From Trichopria drosophilae (lineage: Eukaryota > Arthropoda > Insecta > Hymenoptera > Diapriidae): DNA of 64,000 nt. This document shows, piece after piece, positions 25,347-39,145 of this stretch; the first letter of the stretch is position 1; every line of letters begins with the position of its first letter. Made by a program: the position numbers and the translations under genes. The DNA is taken from NCBI GenBank assembly GCA_030407085.1, contig CM059582.1, forward strand, positions 133,632,001 through 133,696,000, given 5' to 3'. The notes under the pieces are model-generated. The model was not told the DNA's origin, did no database searches, and worked only from the letters and a program-made list of their open reading frames with translations.

Positions 25347-25350
25347 TTAA

Positions 25351-25762
25351 GGGGAGGCACTGTGCACAAAATCAGCTCAAATACACCATCACAAAATTTG
25401 AGATAATTATTACTAGACTTTTTTGACCCATAATAAAATTGTTTTGTTCCATAAAAATTTTTTTGTTTCGAAAAACAAATTTGATTTTTAAAAATCTATA
25501 CGTTAGAAATTATTAATTATTTAGAAACTGTGCTTTTATGTTCACTCTAATTTTCTGGAATTTTTAAATTAATTTAGAAAATGTAGTATTATTTCAAAAA
25601 CATACATTTCTTTGGAGCTAAAATTTACAGGTAAATAACAAATTCTTACACTTTTTATTTTAACACAACTTAATTCCTCGTCAATAATTACTAAAGAAAT
25701 AATGTTTTCAAATTTTTTAATAGTGTATTTCAGAGAGCTGATTTTGTGGGTAGTGCCTCCCC
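25351..25762. mobile_element. TTAA-flanked 412-bp MITE
   Basis: TTAA at 25347-25350 and 25763-25766 bounds ends GGGGAGGCAC and GTGCCTCCCC. The inverted similarity extends through ACAAAATCAGCTC and AATTATTACTA. The TTAA duplication points to the piggyBac or Kolobok type. No coding capacity. Confidence 0.8.
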
Positions 25763-25888
25763 TTAATGCTGATGCTTGTTAGATTAAACACATTTTTTAA
25801 TAATTTATTTACTCGCTATGTCCAACATTTTGTAGGAAAGGCCTTAAATCATTGTTACTTGACAAAAGTGAAAGTTTCATGGATTGGC

Positions 25889-25946
25889 CCACACACACCC
25901 ACTCCCACACACACACACACACATACACACGCGCGCGCGCACACAG
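25889..25946. repeat. (AC)n/(CG)n microsatellite
   Basis: CACACACCC, CACACACACACACACACA and CGCGCGCGCG tracts. No R1-clade LINE is attached here. Confidence 0.9.
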
Positions 25947-26013
25947 CATACATACATATATATCGGATTTCCCATAACTCGCGGATGGTATTGCAGGAGC
26001 ATGTTCTACAGGA

Positions 26014-26932
26014 GAAAATTATTACAAAATTGAAATTTATATATGATTTTGACATACATAGTAGAAAAAAAATGATTTTTTCAGGACGCATTTTTTACAA
26101 ATATTGAATTTTCGATACAATTTGTTACTTTGAGTGAGCTAAAATATATTGCAAGGGTGCACTTGATCTTTGTACATAAAAGATACACTGGTATATATTT
26201 GACATTTGTTATGTCAGATTCAAAATGGCCACTGCATTTACAAATTCCTTTTCAAAATTTAACTATTTTTTTTTATGAAAACTATGGACTTTAGAGAGAA
26301 TTTTATAAGAACAATTATGTTGTAGAATAAGTCGAAGAAGACCATCCAATTTTTTCAGAATATATTGTCACACATTTTTCAAATTTTTTCACAAATCATT
26401 TAAAAAATCTGAAAAAATTCGAGAGTATTCTTTAACCAATTCTAAGACTTTTTGCTTTAAGGAAATTTTCTCTAAAATCTGTAGTTTTCAAGAAAATTAA
26501 TTATTAGTCCTGAAATCCAAAAAAGTTTAATATATTTATTTTAATTATAGACTTTGACGAAAATGTCCATAAAACGAAAATGTCTTGGAATTGGTTAAAG
26601 AATACTCTCAAAATTTTTCAGGTTTTTTAAATGATTTTTTTTCAAAATTGCGATTTTTTGAATTTTTCAAAAATAAAAAATTGTGACAATACATTTTGAA
26701 AAAATTCTAGGGTATTCTTTCGACTTATTCTGGAATATCTAAAGTCCATAGTTTTTAATAAAGAAAGGAATTTGTAAATGCAGTAGCCATTTTGAATCTA
26801 ACAGAAAATTTCAAATATACACCAGTGTATATTTTAAGTACAAAACTCAATATTTATAAAAAGTGTGTCACGAAAAAATGATGTATATATGTCAAAATCA
26901 TATATAAATTTCAATTTTGTAATAATTTTCTT
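26014..26932. mobile_element. Near-palindromic foldback element
   Basis: The whole 920 bp folds on itself. AAAATTATTACAAAATTGAA at 26014 pairs with TTCAATTTTGTAATAATTTT ending at 26929. ACTATGGACTTTAGAGAG pairs with the segment near 26740, and TCAAAATGGCCACTGCATTT pairs with one near 26785. The arms are ~400-450 bp with a short centre near 26530. No ORF. Confidence 0.75.
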
Positions 26933-27109
26933 ACTACCGTTCGAAAGAGCAGCCTCGAAAATGGTAGAAGCTGATTTGTTTTTTTTTTCAACATTTATAT
27001 CATATTGAAAATAAGCGTGGAAGTTGCAGTAAACTTTCTGTGCATTTCGACGTTAATGGGTTAAATTGCATACGTGTACTATTTTTAACAACATCGTCGA
27101 AATTTAGAA

Positions 27110-27310
27110 CTGCAAAATGAGGCTTCAATATGGCAAACGAATTTTTCTAAACTTCATCGGATTCGCTTGAAACTTGTTACTCGGGGGTTTTTGGAGTCGC
27201 TGATAACGAATTTTAAGTCAGTTATGAAAAATTCAAAGCTAAACGGCGCGGCGGATCAAATAATGCAGCAGAATTTTTAGAAATTCATCCGATTCGCGTG
27301 AAACTAGTTT
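27110..27310 (+). repeat. Diverged member of the ~120-bp repeat family
   Basis: Contains GGATTCGCTTGAAACTTGTT, then GGGGGTTTTTGGAGTCGCTG, AAATTCAAAGC and GCGGCGGATC. A second CGATTCGCGTGAAACTAGTT follows about 118 bp later. Confidence 0.6.
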
Positions 27311-27689
27311 CTGTAACCTCTTATTTTTTGCTTTACATTTGTATTATATTTGCATTACATTTGCTATCAACACTTCGGTTTTGGTTTGGCTTTGAGGATT
27401 TCTTGACGTTTTCTTTCAACTTGTAAAATGTCTTTGACCATTCCCTTTATTCAATGTTAAGGTCATTTAAAGGTGAATATTCGAAAATTTCAGGGACGGC
27501 AATAGTAACTGAGTGACGTTTGAACTGAAATTTAAAACATCCCACAATTTGTGTGATCAGTCTTTTCTAACAATACCGCCGGCATTAGCATTACCCGAGC
27601 TGTACCGAGTGGAGATTACACAGTAGGGTTTACATCTGTTCGGGGTGTTTTGTTGGTTCCCCTTGCCGTCACCCGTTGCGCACGCTAGC

Positions 27690-29866
<2,177 letters not shown>

Positions 29867-29869
29867 GCT

Positions 29870-30343
29870 TTATGTAATGTATTGTACTTTGTAATGTATA
29901 GCCATTAGAATTTTGTTGTATATTACCACAAGACTAATTAGTCATGGTAGAATACAGACATACATACACATACATACATATTGCATAATGCACATTATAT
30001 TGTGACCCTTGCCTCTTGATCCATGCATCTCCATATATTCTAAGCAGATACGTATAGTAAAGAACGTGATAAAAGTAATTTTAAAGTCTAACTTACGTTT
30101 TAAAATCATTCGTATTTCCTGTTCTATTATTGGAAATTGAATATTACTTTCCATGCAAATCAGTGTATTTCATTATTTGGATTTTCTAAGTACACCTACA
30201 ATAGAAGTTTTAGTTAATTCCTTTTAATTCTTGCAATTTTGATTACCTCACCTGGATTTTCAGTTTCAAGAGTATTTTTGATTCCTTCCTTTTGATTCCT
30301 GTGAAAAATTCTTACTATTTTCTTATAAAAGTTCCTGTCGTCT
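29870..30343. other. Non-coding stretch
   Basis: AT-rich with a short ACATAC-type repeat near 29960. No gene seen. Confidence 0.4.
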
Positions 30344-31098
30344 GTGATTTGCACCACTTGTTATATGAAGTTTCTGTCAGAGTTGAATGAAAATGACGAA
30401 GATGACGAGTACAGCTTGGCATCAAAGAGTGAGCAGGAGCTAAAATACATGCTGAATGGTTCGAAAGACGTATTCAATAGTCTCGTTCTGTATACTCTTA
30501 CGTTACGAATCTTGACTATACCTCCATCGTCCTGGAGCATCCGAAAACTAGCAACAGAATTTGACACGACCAAACATTTCGCCTTAAAAGCAAAACAACT
30601 GAAATCAATTCGCGGTGTATTTGGCGAGACCACCAAAAAATGCGGTAAGAGTTTATTCCAAACTAATGTTGATAAAGTAATTGACTTCTATTCCAGTGAC
30701 TTCAGTAGTAGACTCATGCCCCGAACGAAGGATGTCGTATCTGTAAATAAAGACGAAAAGCGAACACTAGTTCAGAGATGACTCCTTTTCTGAGGCATTA
30801 GGTTTGAATGAACTGTACGCTGTGTTCATGGATTCAAATGTAGATTATGACAGTAGTTTTAGCGCATTTGCTAAATGGTCCCAAAATTGTATACTTGCTG
30901 ATGCTACAGTACACTCCGTATGTGTCTGTATCATTCACCAGAATTTGAAACTGATGATAGATGCTATTAACGTAGAAGTACTTACAGAAGACACATAAAT
31001 GTCTGTTAAGAATTATAACGACTTGAGTAAAATAATTTGTCAGCAGCCTTCCACCGATTGCTGGCTTGACAATTGTACAAAATGTCCAGGCTCTTACG

Positions 31099-31754
31099 AA
31101 TTTTGCAACAGCTAAGTTAAATTCTACAAGGATCGCAATTTTTGCAGTTACAATTTTCTGTGTAGGCTGGAACAGATCGTTCAACTCTTTAGACGCAAAC
31201 ATTGAACACCGAAGATTTTATGGATATGCCATGTATTAAGTTAGAAATTCTCAAAAGTCATTCATTTATTACTAAAGAACAGTCGAATTTTATTACTGAA
31301 AAGAAGCTGAATCTATGCAAGTCTAAAGTAGTTGAGGAACTTTGTCTTTTCCAAAAATTATTCCTATGTTTGTCAAAATGCTTCTCAAGCATTCCATTTC
31401 AATAATAATTAATGCGCGCAGTTCAACATTTTGCAACAGCTAAGTTAAATTCTACAAGGATCGCAATTTTTGCAGTTACAATGTTCTGTGTAGGCTGGAA
31501 CAGATCGTTCAACCCTTTAGACGCAAACCTTGAACACCGAAGATTTTATGGATATGCCATGTACTAAGTTAGAAATTCTCAAAAGTCATTCATTTATTAC
31601 TAAAGAACAGTCGAATTTTATTACTAAAAAGAAGCTGAATCTATGCAAGTCTAAAGTAGTTGAGGAACTTTGCCTTTTCCAAAAATTATTCCTATGTTTG
31701 TCAAAATGCTTCTCAAGCATTCCATTTCAATAATAATTAATGCGCGCAGTTCAA
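31099..31754 (+). repeat. 328-bp tandem direct duplication in the relic
   Basis: TTTTGCAACAGCTAAGTTAA starts at about 31100 and again at about 31428. The two 328-bp copies differ at only a handful of positions, so the duplication is much younger than the decay of the gene around it. Confidence 0.9.
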
Positions 31755-31999
31755 CATTATATATTATTGGAAAGAAAACGATCGATTAATGAATAAGAGT
31801 AATGTATTTTTGTCACCGAGTCGGAATCATGATACCACAGCTGTGTACACTGTACAAGGGTTATTAATCCCAGAAATTAAGAAGACAGTGGGAAACGTAC
31901 ATAAAATTATTTATATAACCGGCGGTGCCAAACAACACTTTAAGAAAAGATACCAATATATATTTATAATTCGTCTTTCTAGTTTTGGGGGGGAGGAAT

Positions 32000-32515
32000 G
32001 AGAAATAAATTACTCCGGCGAGTAAGGATTACAAAAAAAGAAAAGATATAAGTCTTTATTGACGATGCACACAAAAATTATAAATGTTACACTCGCGACT
32101 GATGACCGGACGCGGATTCGACGGCGGAACTACTTATAAAATGACTGGGACAAACAAAGAAAATGGGATCACACTAGCGGGATCCGATATGGGTCGGTTT
32201 CGAAAAAAAGGTGGTCTTCTTACAGGCAACGGCTCCGGATCGGGAGTACGGCTGATGGCGCCTGCGGTTGACGTCGGCGGTCAGCGGTACGGCACCTGAA
32301 GTCCGGGTTGGCGTCCTTCGTCTGGGATGGGGTTCAGGGGTCTTCGTAGCTGGCACACTTCTCCTTGGGAACTCGTTTCCACTGTCTTAGGACACTTGCC
32401 TTAGGGAAAACTCAACGGAGCACTTAGATTCACAAACGTATGCCGAACAGAGAGAAGCGCGTTCGAGAGCCGATGGTATTCGGTCAGGAGACTGCCCGAG
32501 AATGAATATAAGTTA
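32000..32515 (-). mobile_element. Insertion in the relic, possibly a solo LTR
   Basis: Transposase similarity stops near 31980 and resumes near 32520, so about 520 bp is inserted. On the minus strand it reads like an LTR: a leader, then TGTGTGCATCGTCAATAAAG, an AATAAA polyadenylation signal, near the far end. No target duplication could be fixed. BEL/Pao or Gypsy origin is a guess. Confidence 0.4.
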
Positions 32516-32966
32516 CTAATCTAATCCCATCATAAAGAAGATTTCGGAATAGAAGCAGAATGGCATTACAGTGCTACTGCTCATGGGAAAAGTGCTTACG
32601 ATGGTATTGGTGCAACTTTTAAAAGAAAATCTTACAGAGTAAGCCTTCTTGCAAAATCAGGAAGTGAAATGCTAACTGCAGAATCTCTTAAGTGAATGAA
32701 AATCGCTTAAGCGAAAGATTACTTTCAAACAATAAACGTTTTTTACTTTAACAAAAATGATCATGAGAAAATAAGAAGGAAACTTAATAAGAGGTTTAAA
32801 AATGCTCCAGCTGTTCCCAAAATAAATAGAAATCATGGGATCATCATACTTTCAGAAAAAAACCAAATAAACAAGTTATTGTCAACAGATATTCTAATAC
32901 TGAACCTGGAGTGGAATGGTCAAAACGTTAAAGGTTAAACGGCAAAGGTTAAAAATAAAAAAAACA

Positions 32967-33018
32967 CACACACGCACTCACGCACGTACGCACGCACACA
33001 CACACACACACACACACA
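32967..33018. repeat. (AC)n microsatellite
   Basis: ACACAC tracts interrupted by GCACTCACGCACGTACGCACG. Confidence 0.9.
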
Positions 33019-33181
33019 GCTGAACAAGGACCCCGAAGAGATGAAAACCCGACGGCACAACCTTTCGCATCGATAGATTAAAACTGCCGATTACAGCATC
33101 ATCTGTCAGGCATCGAAAAAAATGTTTAGGACAAAACTTTCATATTTTTCGTCACAGAATCAGAATCTGTAATAAAAATAA

Positions 33182-33310
33182 CGGGTTTCCATTTAAAAAT
33201 CGCGATATGACCTTCAAACGACCCTCAAATTTGAACTCAAGGTCAACGCCAATGTCACCGTTAGACGACCCCCTTCAAGCCCTACAACTTTTGTCTGTAA
33301 GTGTTTAAAT
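33182..33310 (-). repeat. Dispersed repeat, second copy of 14266-14450 type
   Basis: Shares GGTTTCCATTTAAAAATCGC, CAAATTTGAACTCAAG and CCCCCTTCAAGCCC with 14268-14370. Confidence 0.6.
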
Positions 33311-33690
33311 GAATATTGACATCCTACAACTGCTAACCACAAGGATGCTTTTCATTTAGCAACGCTTTTGTTGAATTTAACTTGTCATGAAACAATCATT
33401 TGTCAAGGTATAATGCGATCAAATCGTAATACAATTTCTTATGAACAACCACCGGGGAGAAAAAAGTAATGTTGAAAAAATTCTTAATAATGATAATTAG
33501 TAATAATTAAGTAGTTTAGAGGTCGCTCCGTTTTGAGCACATGGTTATATGTTTCTACTCTCGTTTTATTTGAAATTTAGTTGATTAATTACGTTATTTT
33601 TATTACTTGCACCTAGTAATTGTTTCAATAGATTTTTTTAAATATATAGTCTACTTGTCAGTGATTTTGTGCCAGTTTGAGCGGTGCTAA

Positions 33691-34628
33691 GTGTTCTTTT
33701 GGAAACTTAACCTCAATTTTGCACTTTGGGTTATAATTAATCTGCATTGTTTTGTGCTACCATGTGCGATAATCAAGCTGGAGCCTGATAAATTGATTTG
33801 CTTCTTATGTAAATCTAAATTGAACCCGTACATCACAAATCCGGACAAAGGGCAATATTGTCCTGATTGTCAAACTTCATTTCATGAGGGTTGTTTTCTG
33901 CGAAGAACTAGAAGTAGTGGTACTGCCAAATGTTGCGAATTTTTACATTCGTCTATGAAGGCAACTTCACAATCAAAACCACTCAATAATTCATCTCGCT
34001 CTCTCTCTCCTAAACCTTCAGTAAAATGGACATTAGATGGTCTTGCAGACCTAATAACATCGAGTATTGCAGACATAAAAACTTCAATCGATAATTTAAA
34101 AGTTGAAGTAACGATTACTAACCAAAAGGTTGCAAATATTGATAAACGTGTAACTGTAATTGAAAACATGTTTGAGCACGGCATTCCATTACCATCTTCG
34201 GTTAGAGAAGAATGACTGGCAGAACACAGAGAAAGACAATTAAGATGTTCAAATATCATTTTTGGAATGTTCAAGAAGCTGCTATATCGAAAAAAGAAGA
34301 TTTGTATGTCATCAAAGATCTCCTGTCATCCATTGCAGATTTCCAATTTAATTTGCACAGTCTTCGTCGCCTTGGATCTAATCGAACTGGAAAACCTTGC
34401 CTGATCGCTGCTAAACTTGGATCTGAGAATGAAGTTACAGCATTCTTGCGCAAAAAGCAGGTTCTACCTGGAAAAATTTGGGCATCTTCAGATTCCACAC
34501 CCATGCAAAGGCAGTACTTGAATGAACTTCGGGAGAAGGTTGAGACTCACGAGTCTGATCCGAAGAATTTAAAAACAATCAAGTTCATACGCCACATTCC
34601 GACAATAATAGATGTGTCAAAAAACTAA
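33691..34628 (+). pseudogene. Jockey-superfamily LINE ORF1 with zinc finger, frameshifted
   Basis: The first frame (33691-34215) carries a PHD/RING-like cysteine cluster, CFLCKSKLNPY, CPDCQTSFHEGC and CCEFLH, seen in ORF1 of some CR1/Jockey-superfamily LINEs. A low-complexity stretch and a coiled coil (SIADIKTSIDNLKVEVTITN) follow. The second frame (34212-34628) holds the RNA-binding core: KYHFWNVQEAAISKKED, LRRLGSNRTGKPCLIAAKLG and LRKKQVLPGKIW. The two overlap by four bases in different frames, so either a frameshift broke one ORF or a programmed shift joins them; I favour mutation. The true start may be the ATG at 33762, which is now out of frame. Confidence 0.75.
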
Positions 34629-37589
34629 AATTGAACGTGCGTATTCTTGATTCTCGTAAATTCGGTATGTATTTTCAGAATGTACGAGGTCCACGCACGA
34701 AATTAGATTTACTAAGGCAGAATATAAATTTGTTTTCGGTGAAGCCTGACATTATTGTTCTTACCGAGTCTTGGCTACATGAGGGAATTTCTGACTTGTA
34801 ACTGGGATTTGGCGAATATAATATTGTCAGAGTGGATAGGTCATACACTGAAAATGACATGTCTAGAGGAGGTGGTGTACTCATCGCATTAAACAGAGAA
34901 CTATATTACGAACTATGTTTTTTACCATTTGTAGAGCCTAAATCTGAAGTCTTATTTGTTCGCACTCTTATTCAAGGTGAAAAAGTAATTATTGGAGTAT
35001 CTTATTTTTCACCTAGCGTATCACCGTCCGCTTACTCGTTATATTGCAATAATATTTACGATATTGCACAGAAATTTGCTGATCACAAATGGATATTATT
35101 CGGTGACTTCAACCTACCTAACATTACATGGTCTAATGATACTCCTATGCAATTTCAAACACTTCGATATGTGTCTCCATCAATTGTAAATGCCGCGTCT
35201 ATCATTTGTCAACTAGTCAATTTTTTGGATTTAAAACAACATGCTCCTGTCTGTGCTCCGAAGGATTATACACTGGATCTTATTTTTTCCAATTTGTGCA
35301 ACACTACCGTCACAATCTCGTCGGATAATCTGTGTAATCCGGATTCACATCATCTAGGCTTATGGGCTGAATTTGATATCAAGCGCGACACGTTCTTACA
35401 GTATAAAGATCTGTGCTTTGACTTTAAACGCGTAGAATATTCTAAACTCAATGACAAGTTAAATTCTATTGTATGGGACGAGGTGTTTGATAGTGTAGAT
35501 GTTAACAGAAAGTTATCTCTTTTTTACGAATGTATATATTCCCAAATTAAATGCGTTGTTCCTTCTATATATGTATCTTCGCATTTTAAGCCACGCTGGC
35601 ACACCCATCAGTTATCTGAATTAATTTGGCAAAAGAAACAGGCTCATATTATATGGAAGGAATCACGCTGTCATAGCGATTTTATTAGATTTAAGGATCT
35701 TAGGGCTAAGTGTATTAGGTTGTCTAGGTCATGTTACAATGAGTATATAAAAAAAGTTCAAATTTACTCTCGTTCTAACATAAAATCATTTTCAGCTTAT
35801 ATAAATGGTTTAAGGAAAGTTAATGAGTTACCAAGCTCCATGTTTCTTGGCAATGAAGTAGCTCATTCGGGCACTGACATTGCCAATCTTTTTGCTAACC
35901 ACTTTAGTTCTGTCTATTCTCGTGAAACAGCCCACATCCACACGTTACCAGACCCTGTAACTTTCCTAGACAACATTACACTATCTCATTGTGATATTTC
36001 GAATGTAATCCAAAGACTTGATGATAGTTATGGCTGTGGCCCTGATTTGTTGCCTCCGATTGTGCTAAAGAAATGTTTATCTTCCCTTATTGACCCCATA
36101 TGTCATATATTTATTAACTCACTTCAGTCAGGTATTTTTCCTACTATTTGGAAATCCTCCTTCGTTACACCTATTTTTAAATGTGGCAATAAGCAGGATA
36201 TAATAAATTATCGCCCAATTTCTATTTTATGTTCTCTCTCTAAAGTTTTCGATGCTATAATCACTGAAAAATTAACCTCTTATTTTCTTAATACAATTTC
36301 ATCATTTCAGCATGGATTCATTAAGGGAAGATCTACAGTATCTAATTTATTATCATTCACATCATATGTTAATGATGTGCTTGAGTCCGGTCATCAAGTG
36401 GATTCTGTGTACCTTGATTTTTCAAAAGCCTTTGACACAATTAACCACAAACTACTACTTAATAAATTGTTTTCCCTCAGATTATCTGGTAATTTACTGA
36501 GGTGGTTAGAATCATACTTGACTGACCGTTCTCAAATGGTTCGATTGAAAGGCGATAAATCTGAATCAGTTTCGGTACCTTCGGGAGTGCCTCAAGGATC
36601 GCATCTTGGTCCTTTATTATTTATTTTGTTTATAAATGATATTGGTGCTAAATTTCAGTTTCGAAATATCTTTTAAAAATCTATTAAAACGTTTCATGAT
36701 GCATATAATCTTCAAAACGATCTTCATAATCTTCAGGAGTGGTGTACAGCCAACTGTCTTAATCTCAATATTTCAAAATGTAAAGTATTAAGATTTTTTA
36801 GAACTTCTACATATATTCATTACACTTTTCGTATTAACAACACTATTCTTGATTCTGTTGACTCTATTCGGGATCTTGGCGTTATCACAGATCAAACATT
36901 ATCTTTTAATAAACATATAAATGATGTTGTTCTTAAGGCTTTTAAGTCCCTAGGCTTTGTAATCAGATCAACAAAAGTTTTTTAAGATACGTCCGCCATT
37001 ATCAACATTTATAAAACTCTTGTATTACCTAATTTGCTGTATGCCTCTCCTGTTTGGAGTCCCTTAATCGACAAAAAACTAGAGTCCACTCAAAGAAAAT
37101 TTTTGCGATTTCTCACTTACAAATCTGATCAACCATTACACATTTTCTCTCATGATTTTCATGACATATCCAAGAAATTTGATATAATAATAATAATAAC
37201 GCCTTTATTGACACAATATACATTAATTTACATTGTTCAAGGGGCGAGGCACAGCATTAAGTGCTGTTTTACAGCCTGACCCATAATATATCCCAACAAT
37301 AGAATCAATACATAGGCTTAACGATAGTATTCTGGTTCGCAAGATTTTGTATGACCATATTAAATCCCCTGACCTTAGAGGTCTATTCGTTTGGAGGCCA
37401 ACACCGTACTCTACTCGTAATGTTAGAGTACGGTACGAGAGAAATTGCAAAATAAACTATTGCTTTTATTCGCCAATATTTCGGTTAACTCGTGTGTGGA
37501 ACTCTCTTCCTGAAGATATTCGCAACCAAAATTCCCTTTTCTTATACACCGCTAATTGTAAAAGAAAACTATTATTTCATTATGTTTAA
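34629..37589 (+). pseudogene. Jockey-superfamily LINE ORF2, catalytic FADD box deleted
   Basis: The endonuclease begins near 34665 (MYFQNVRGPRTKLDL, IIVLTESWLH), with a TAA at 34799-34801, then GGGVLIALNRELYY and LFGDFNLPNITW. RT is long and well kept to 36676: NYRPISILCSLSKVFD, FQHGFIKGRSTVSNLLSF, LDFSKAFDTINHKLLLNKL and SGVPQGSHLGPLLFILFIND. Where FADD should follow there is KFQFRNIF, a stop, then KSIKTFHDAYNLQNDLHNL. A small deletion has thus removed the two catalytic aspartates. A 102-bp insertion interrupts 37186-37287. The C-terminus is recovered at 37347-37589. The element ends in an (AAATA)n tail at about 37688-37710. Confidence 0.85.
37186..37287 (-). mobile_element. Tiny 5'-truncated retroposon nested in LINE ORF2
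   Basis: The LINE reading frame breaks after GATAT (37185) and resumes exactly at CCCAACAATAG (37292). ATAT is duplicated at 37182-37185 and 37288-37291. On the minus strand the 102-bp insert ends TCAATAAAGGCGTTATTATT, that is, a polyadenylation-like signal and a (TTA)n tail. This fits a severely truncated LINE or SINE 3' end. Confidence 0.7.
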
Positions 37590-38569
37590 GTTTTTATATC
37601 ATTTGTTACAAATAGTATTTAGAAGAGCGACTTTATATATTTTTGTTAAAAACTTTGTATTCTGGGGTGTTTAACGCCCGTTTATTTCCAATAAATAAAT
37701 AAATAAATAATTACTGAGTTGAAGAATATAAATTTGAAAAATCATTTCCTGCCATATCTGATTGTGAGACCCAATTAAACTTGAAAATTAATAACCATTT
37801 TATCCAAGTTAATTCAACATTGCATAATTATTCGTTGAACTTCCTCGTGCTGAAATTCAACAAAAAATTGTTTAAGAACAACCTTGTCTAGATAAAAAAA
37901 TATTATAAAAATAATCAGCAATTTCAGTTTCCGCATTAAAGAATAAGAATTTTAAAAACGTTTTTCTTTGACATGTTATACCAGAGTCATTCCACGTCAA
38001 CAATATCAAAACTGAGGTCAATGTCTCAGAATTCCACGAAAATGAAGTATTTGAAGCGTATGGGCATGGGAAACATTATGGTAGAATATTTTTGTAACAT
38101 TTTCAAAATGGCGGCCGTAGCGTCATATTCATTGAATTTCTTAAAATTACGATATCTTTTTTTCTGATTTTTACATTTTAAAGTTACTACGCGCATTTTG
38201 TTCATAAAAATGAGTACTTTCATACAAAAATAAAAAATTTTTTTTTTGTTTTTAATTTTTCAAAAAATTTTCATATATTATTTTTGAATCTTAATTTTGA
38301 AAGCCATTTCCGTCTTTTTTTCATTCAAACGATACGTCATCTGGTAGGAAAATCTCTCACCTTCAATTTAAAAAAAAAAATTGATGTAGCCTCTTTCCGT
38401 TCCGAAGTTATGATTTTTTTTAAGAGCGCACCTCGCGACGTTCATCGGTGGGCGCCGTTCGCCGCGCCGCAGTGCCTCCGCTGCGTGTAATTCGAAGTCG
38501 GGGTAGTTTAGTTAGCTAAGTATATAATAGATTATAGTTAGTCAGATAATCTTGCTATGAATTTTTAAT

Positions 38570-38735
38570 ATTTGACGGTCAAGAAATCAGTTAAGGCTCG
38601 CAAATGTAGCTAATCTTTTAACTGATCCGCAATAACTGTGACCATGAGAAGTAGCATACAAAATTTTTTACCATACTAAATCCAATTTTTGGTAAGAAAG
38701 ATTTGTAAAATTATTCTACTTACATTTGTTGATAA
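38570..38735 (-). pseudogene. Second, older remnant of the same transposase
   Basis: GCTCGCAAATGTAGCTAATC and AGATTTGTAAAATTATTCTA, with GACGGTCAAGA before, match the transposase segment at 39645-39825 with many changes. It corresponds to the region from KYNFINLAYHKEDF to TVKRLAARA. The element thus holds two copies of part of its gene, one decayed. Confidence 0.65.
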
Positions 38736-39145
38736 GTTTGATAAATTAAATACTTAAAAGGAAATTGATTATTTATTAATCTTTTTAAAAATCCAGATGT
38801 AGTGCTGAAATTGAAAAGACCAAATTACGTAAAGCAAAAGGCGAAATCAATAAAAACGTAATCTTTATCTGACGGTTTGTTTAAAGATACACATTTACAG
38901 TGGAATGAACGAAAGATACTTCGACGTTAATTCAGAACAAGAACCATGAAAAGAGATCATACTCTTTAGATATCATAGAAATTATAATAATAAACAAAGA
39001 AATAAATATTGAGATCGTCAGAGAAGAACTTGAGAAGCAATGAAACGTCGAAAATCAGCTTAAAAAATAATGATCTCTAAAAATAATCCCTTCTTTGCGT
39101 TACGTAGGATGAACGACGTGGACGTGGTAGGGTTCTCATCCCTTT

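Larger units (their letters stand above)
30344..32945 (+). pseudogene. Relic of the 37.98-42.34 kb transposase family
   Basis: Several blocks match the minus-strand transposase at 39402-41497 in order. SSWSIRKLATEFDTTKHFA matches SWTARRIESEFNVPYSLAA. FYSSDFSSRLMPRTKDVVSV matches FHYNSDFSRILPGKKDCVSV. HSVCVCIIHQNLKLMI matches HSVCVCKIHQNFKLMM. KEDFGIEAEWHY and AHGKSAYDGIGATFKR lie at 32540-32640. Stops at ~30778 and ~30998, the 328-bp tandem duplication and an insertion at ~32000-32515 have destroyed the gene. The Asp of TDGAAS is Gly here (ITGGAKQHFKKRY). TIRs were not found around it. Confidence 0.8.
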
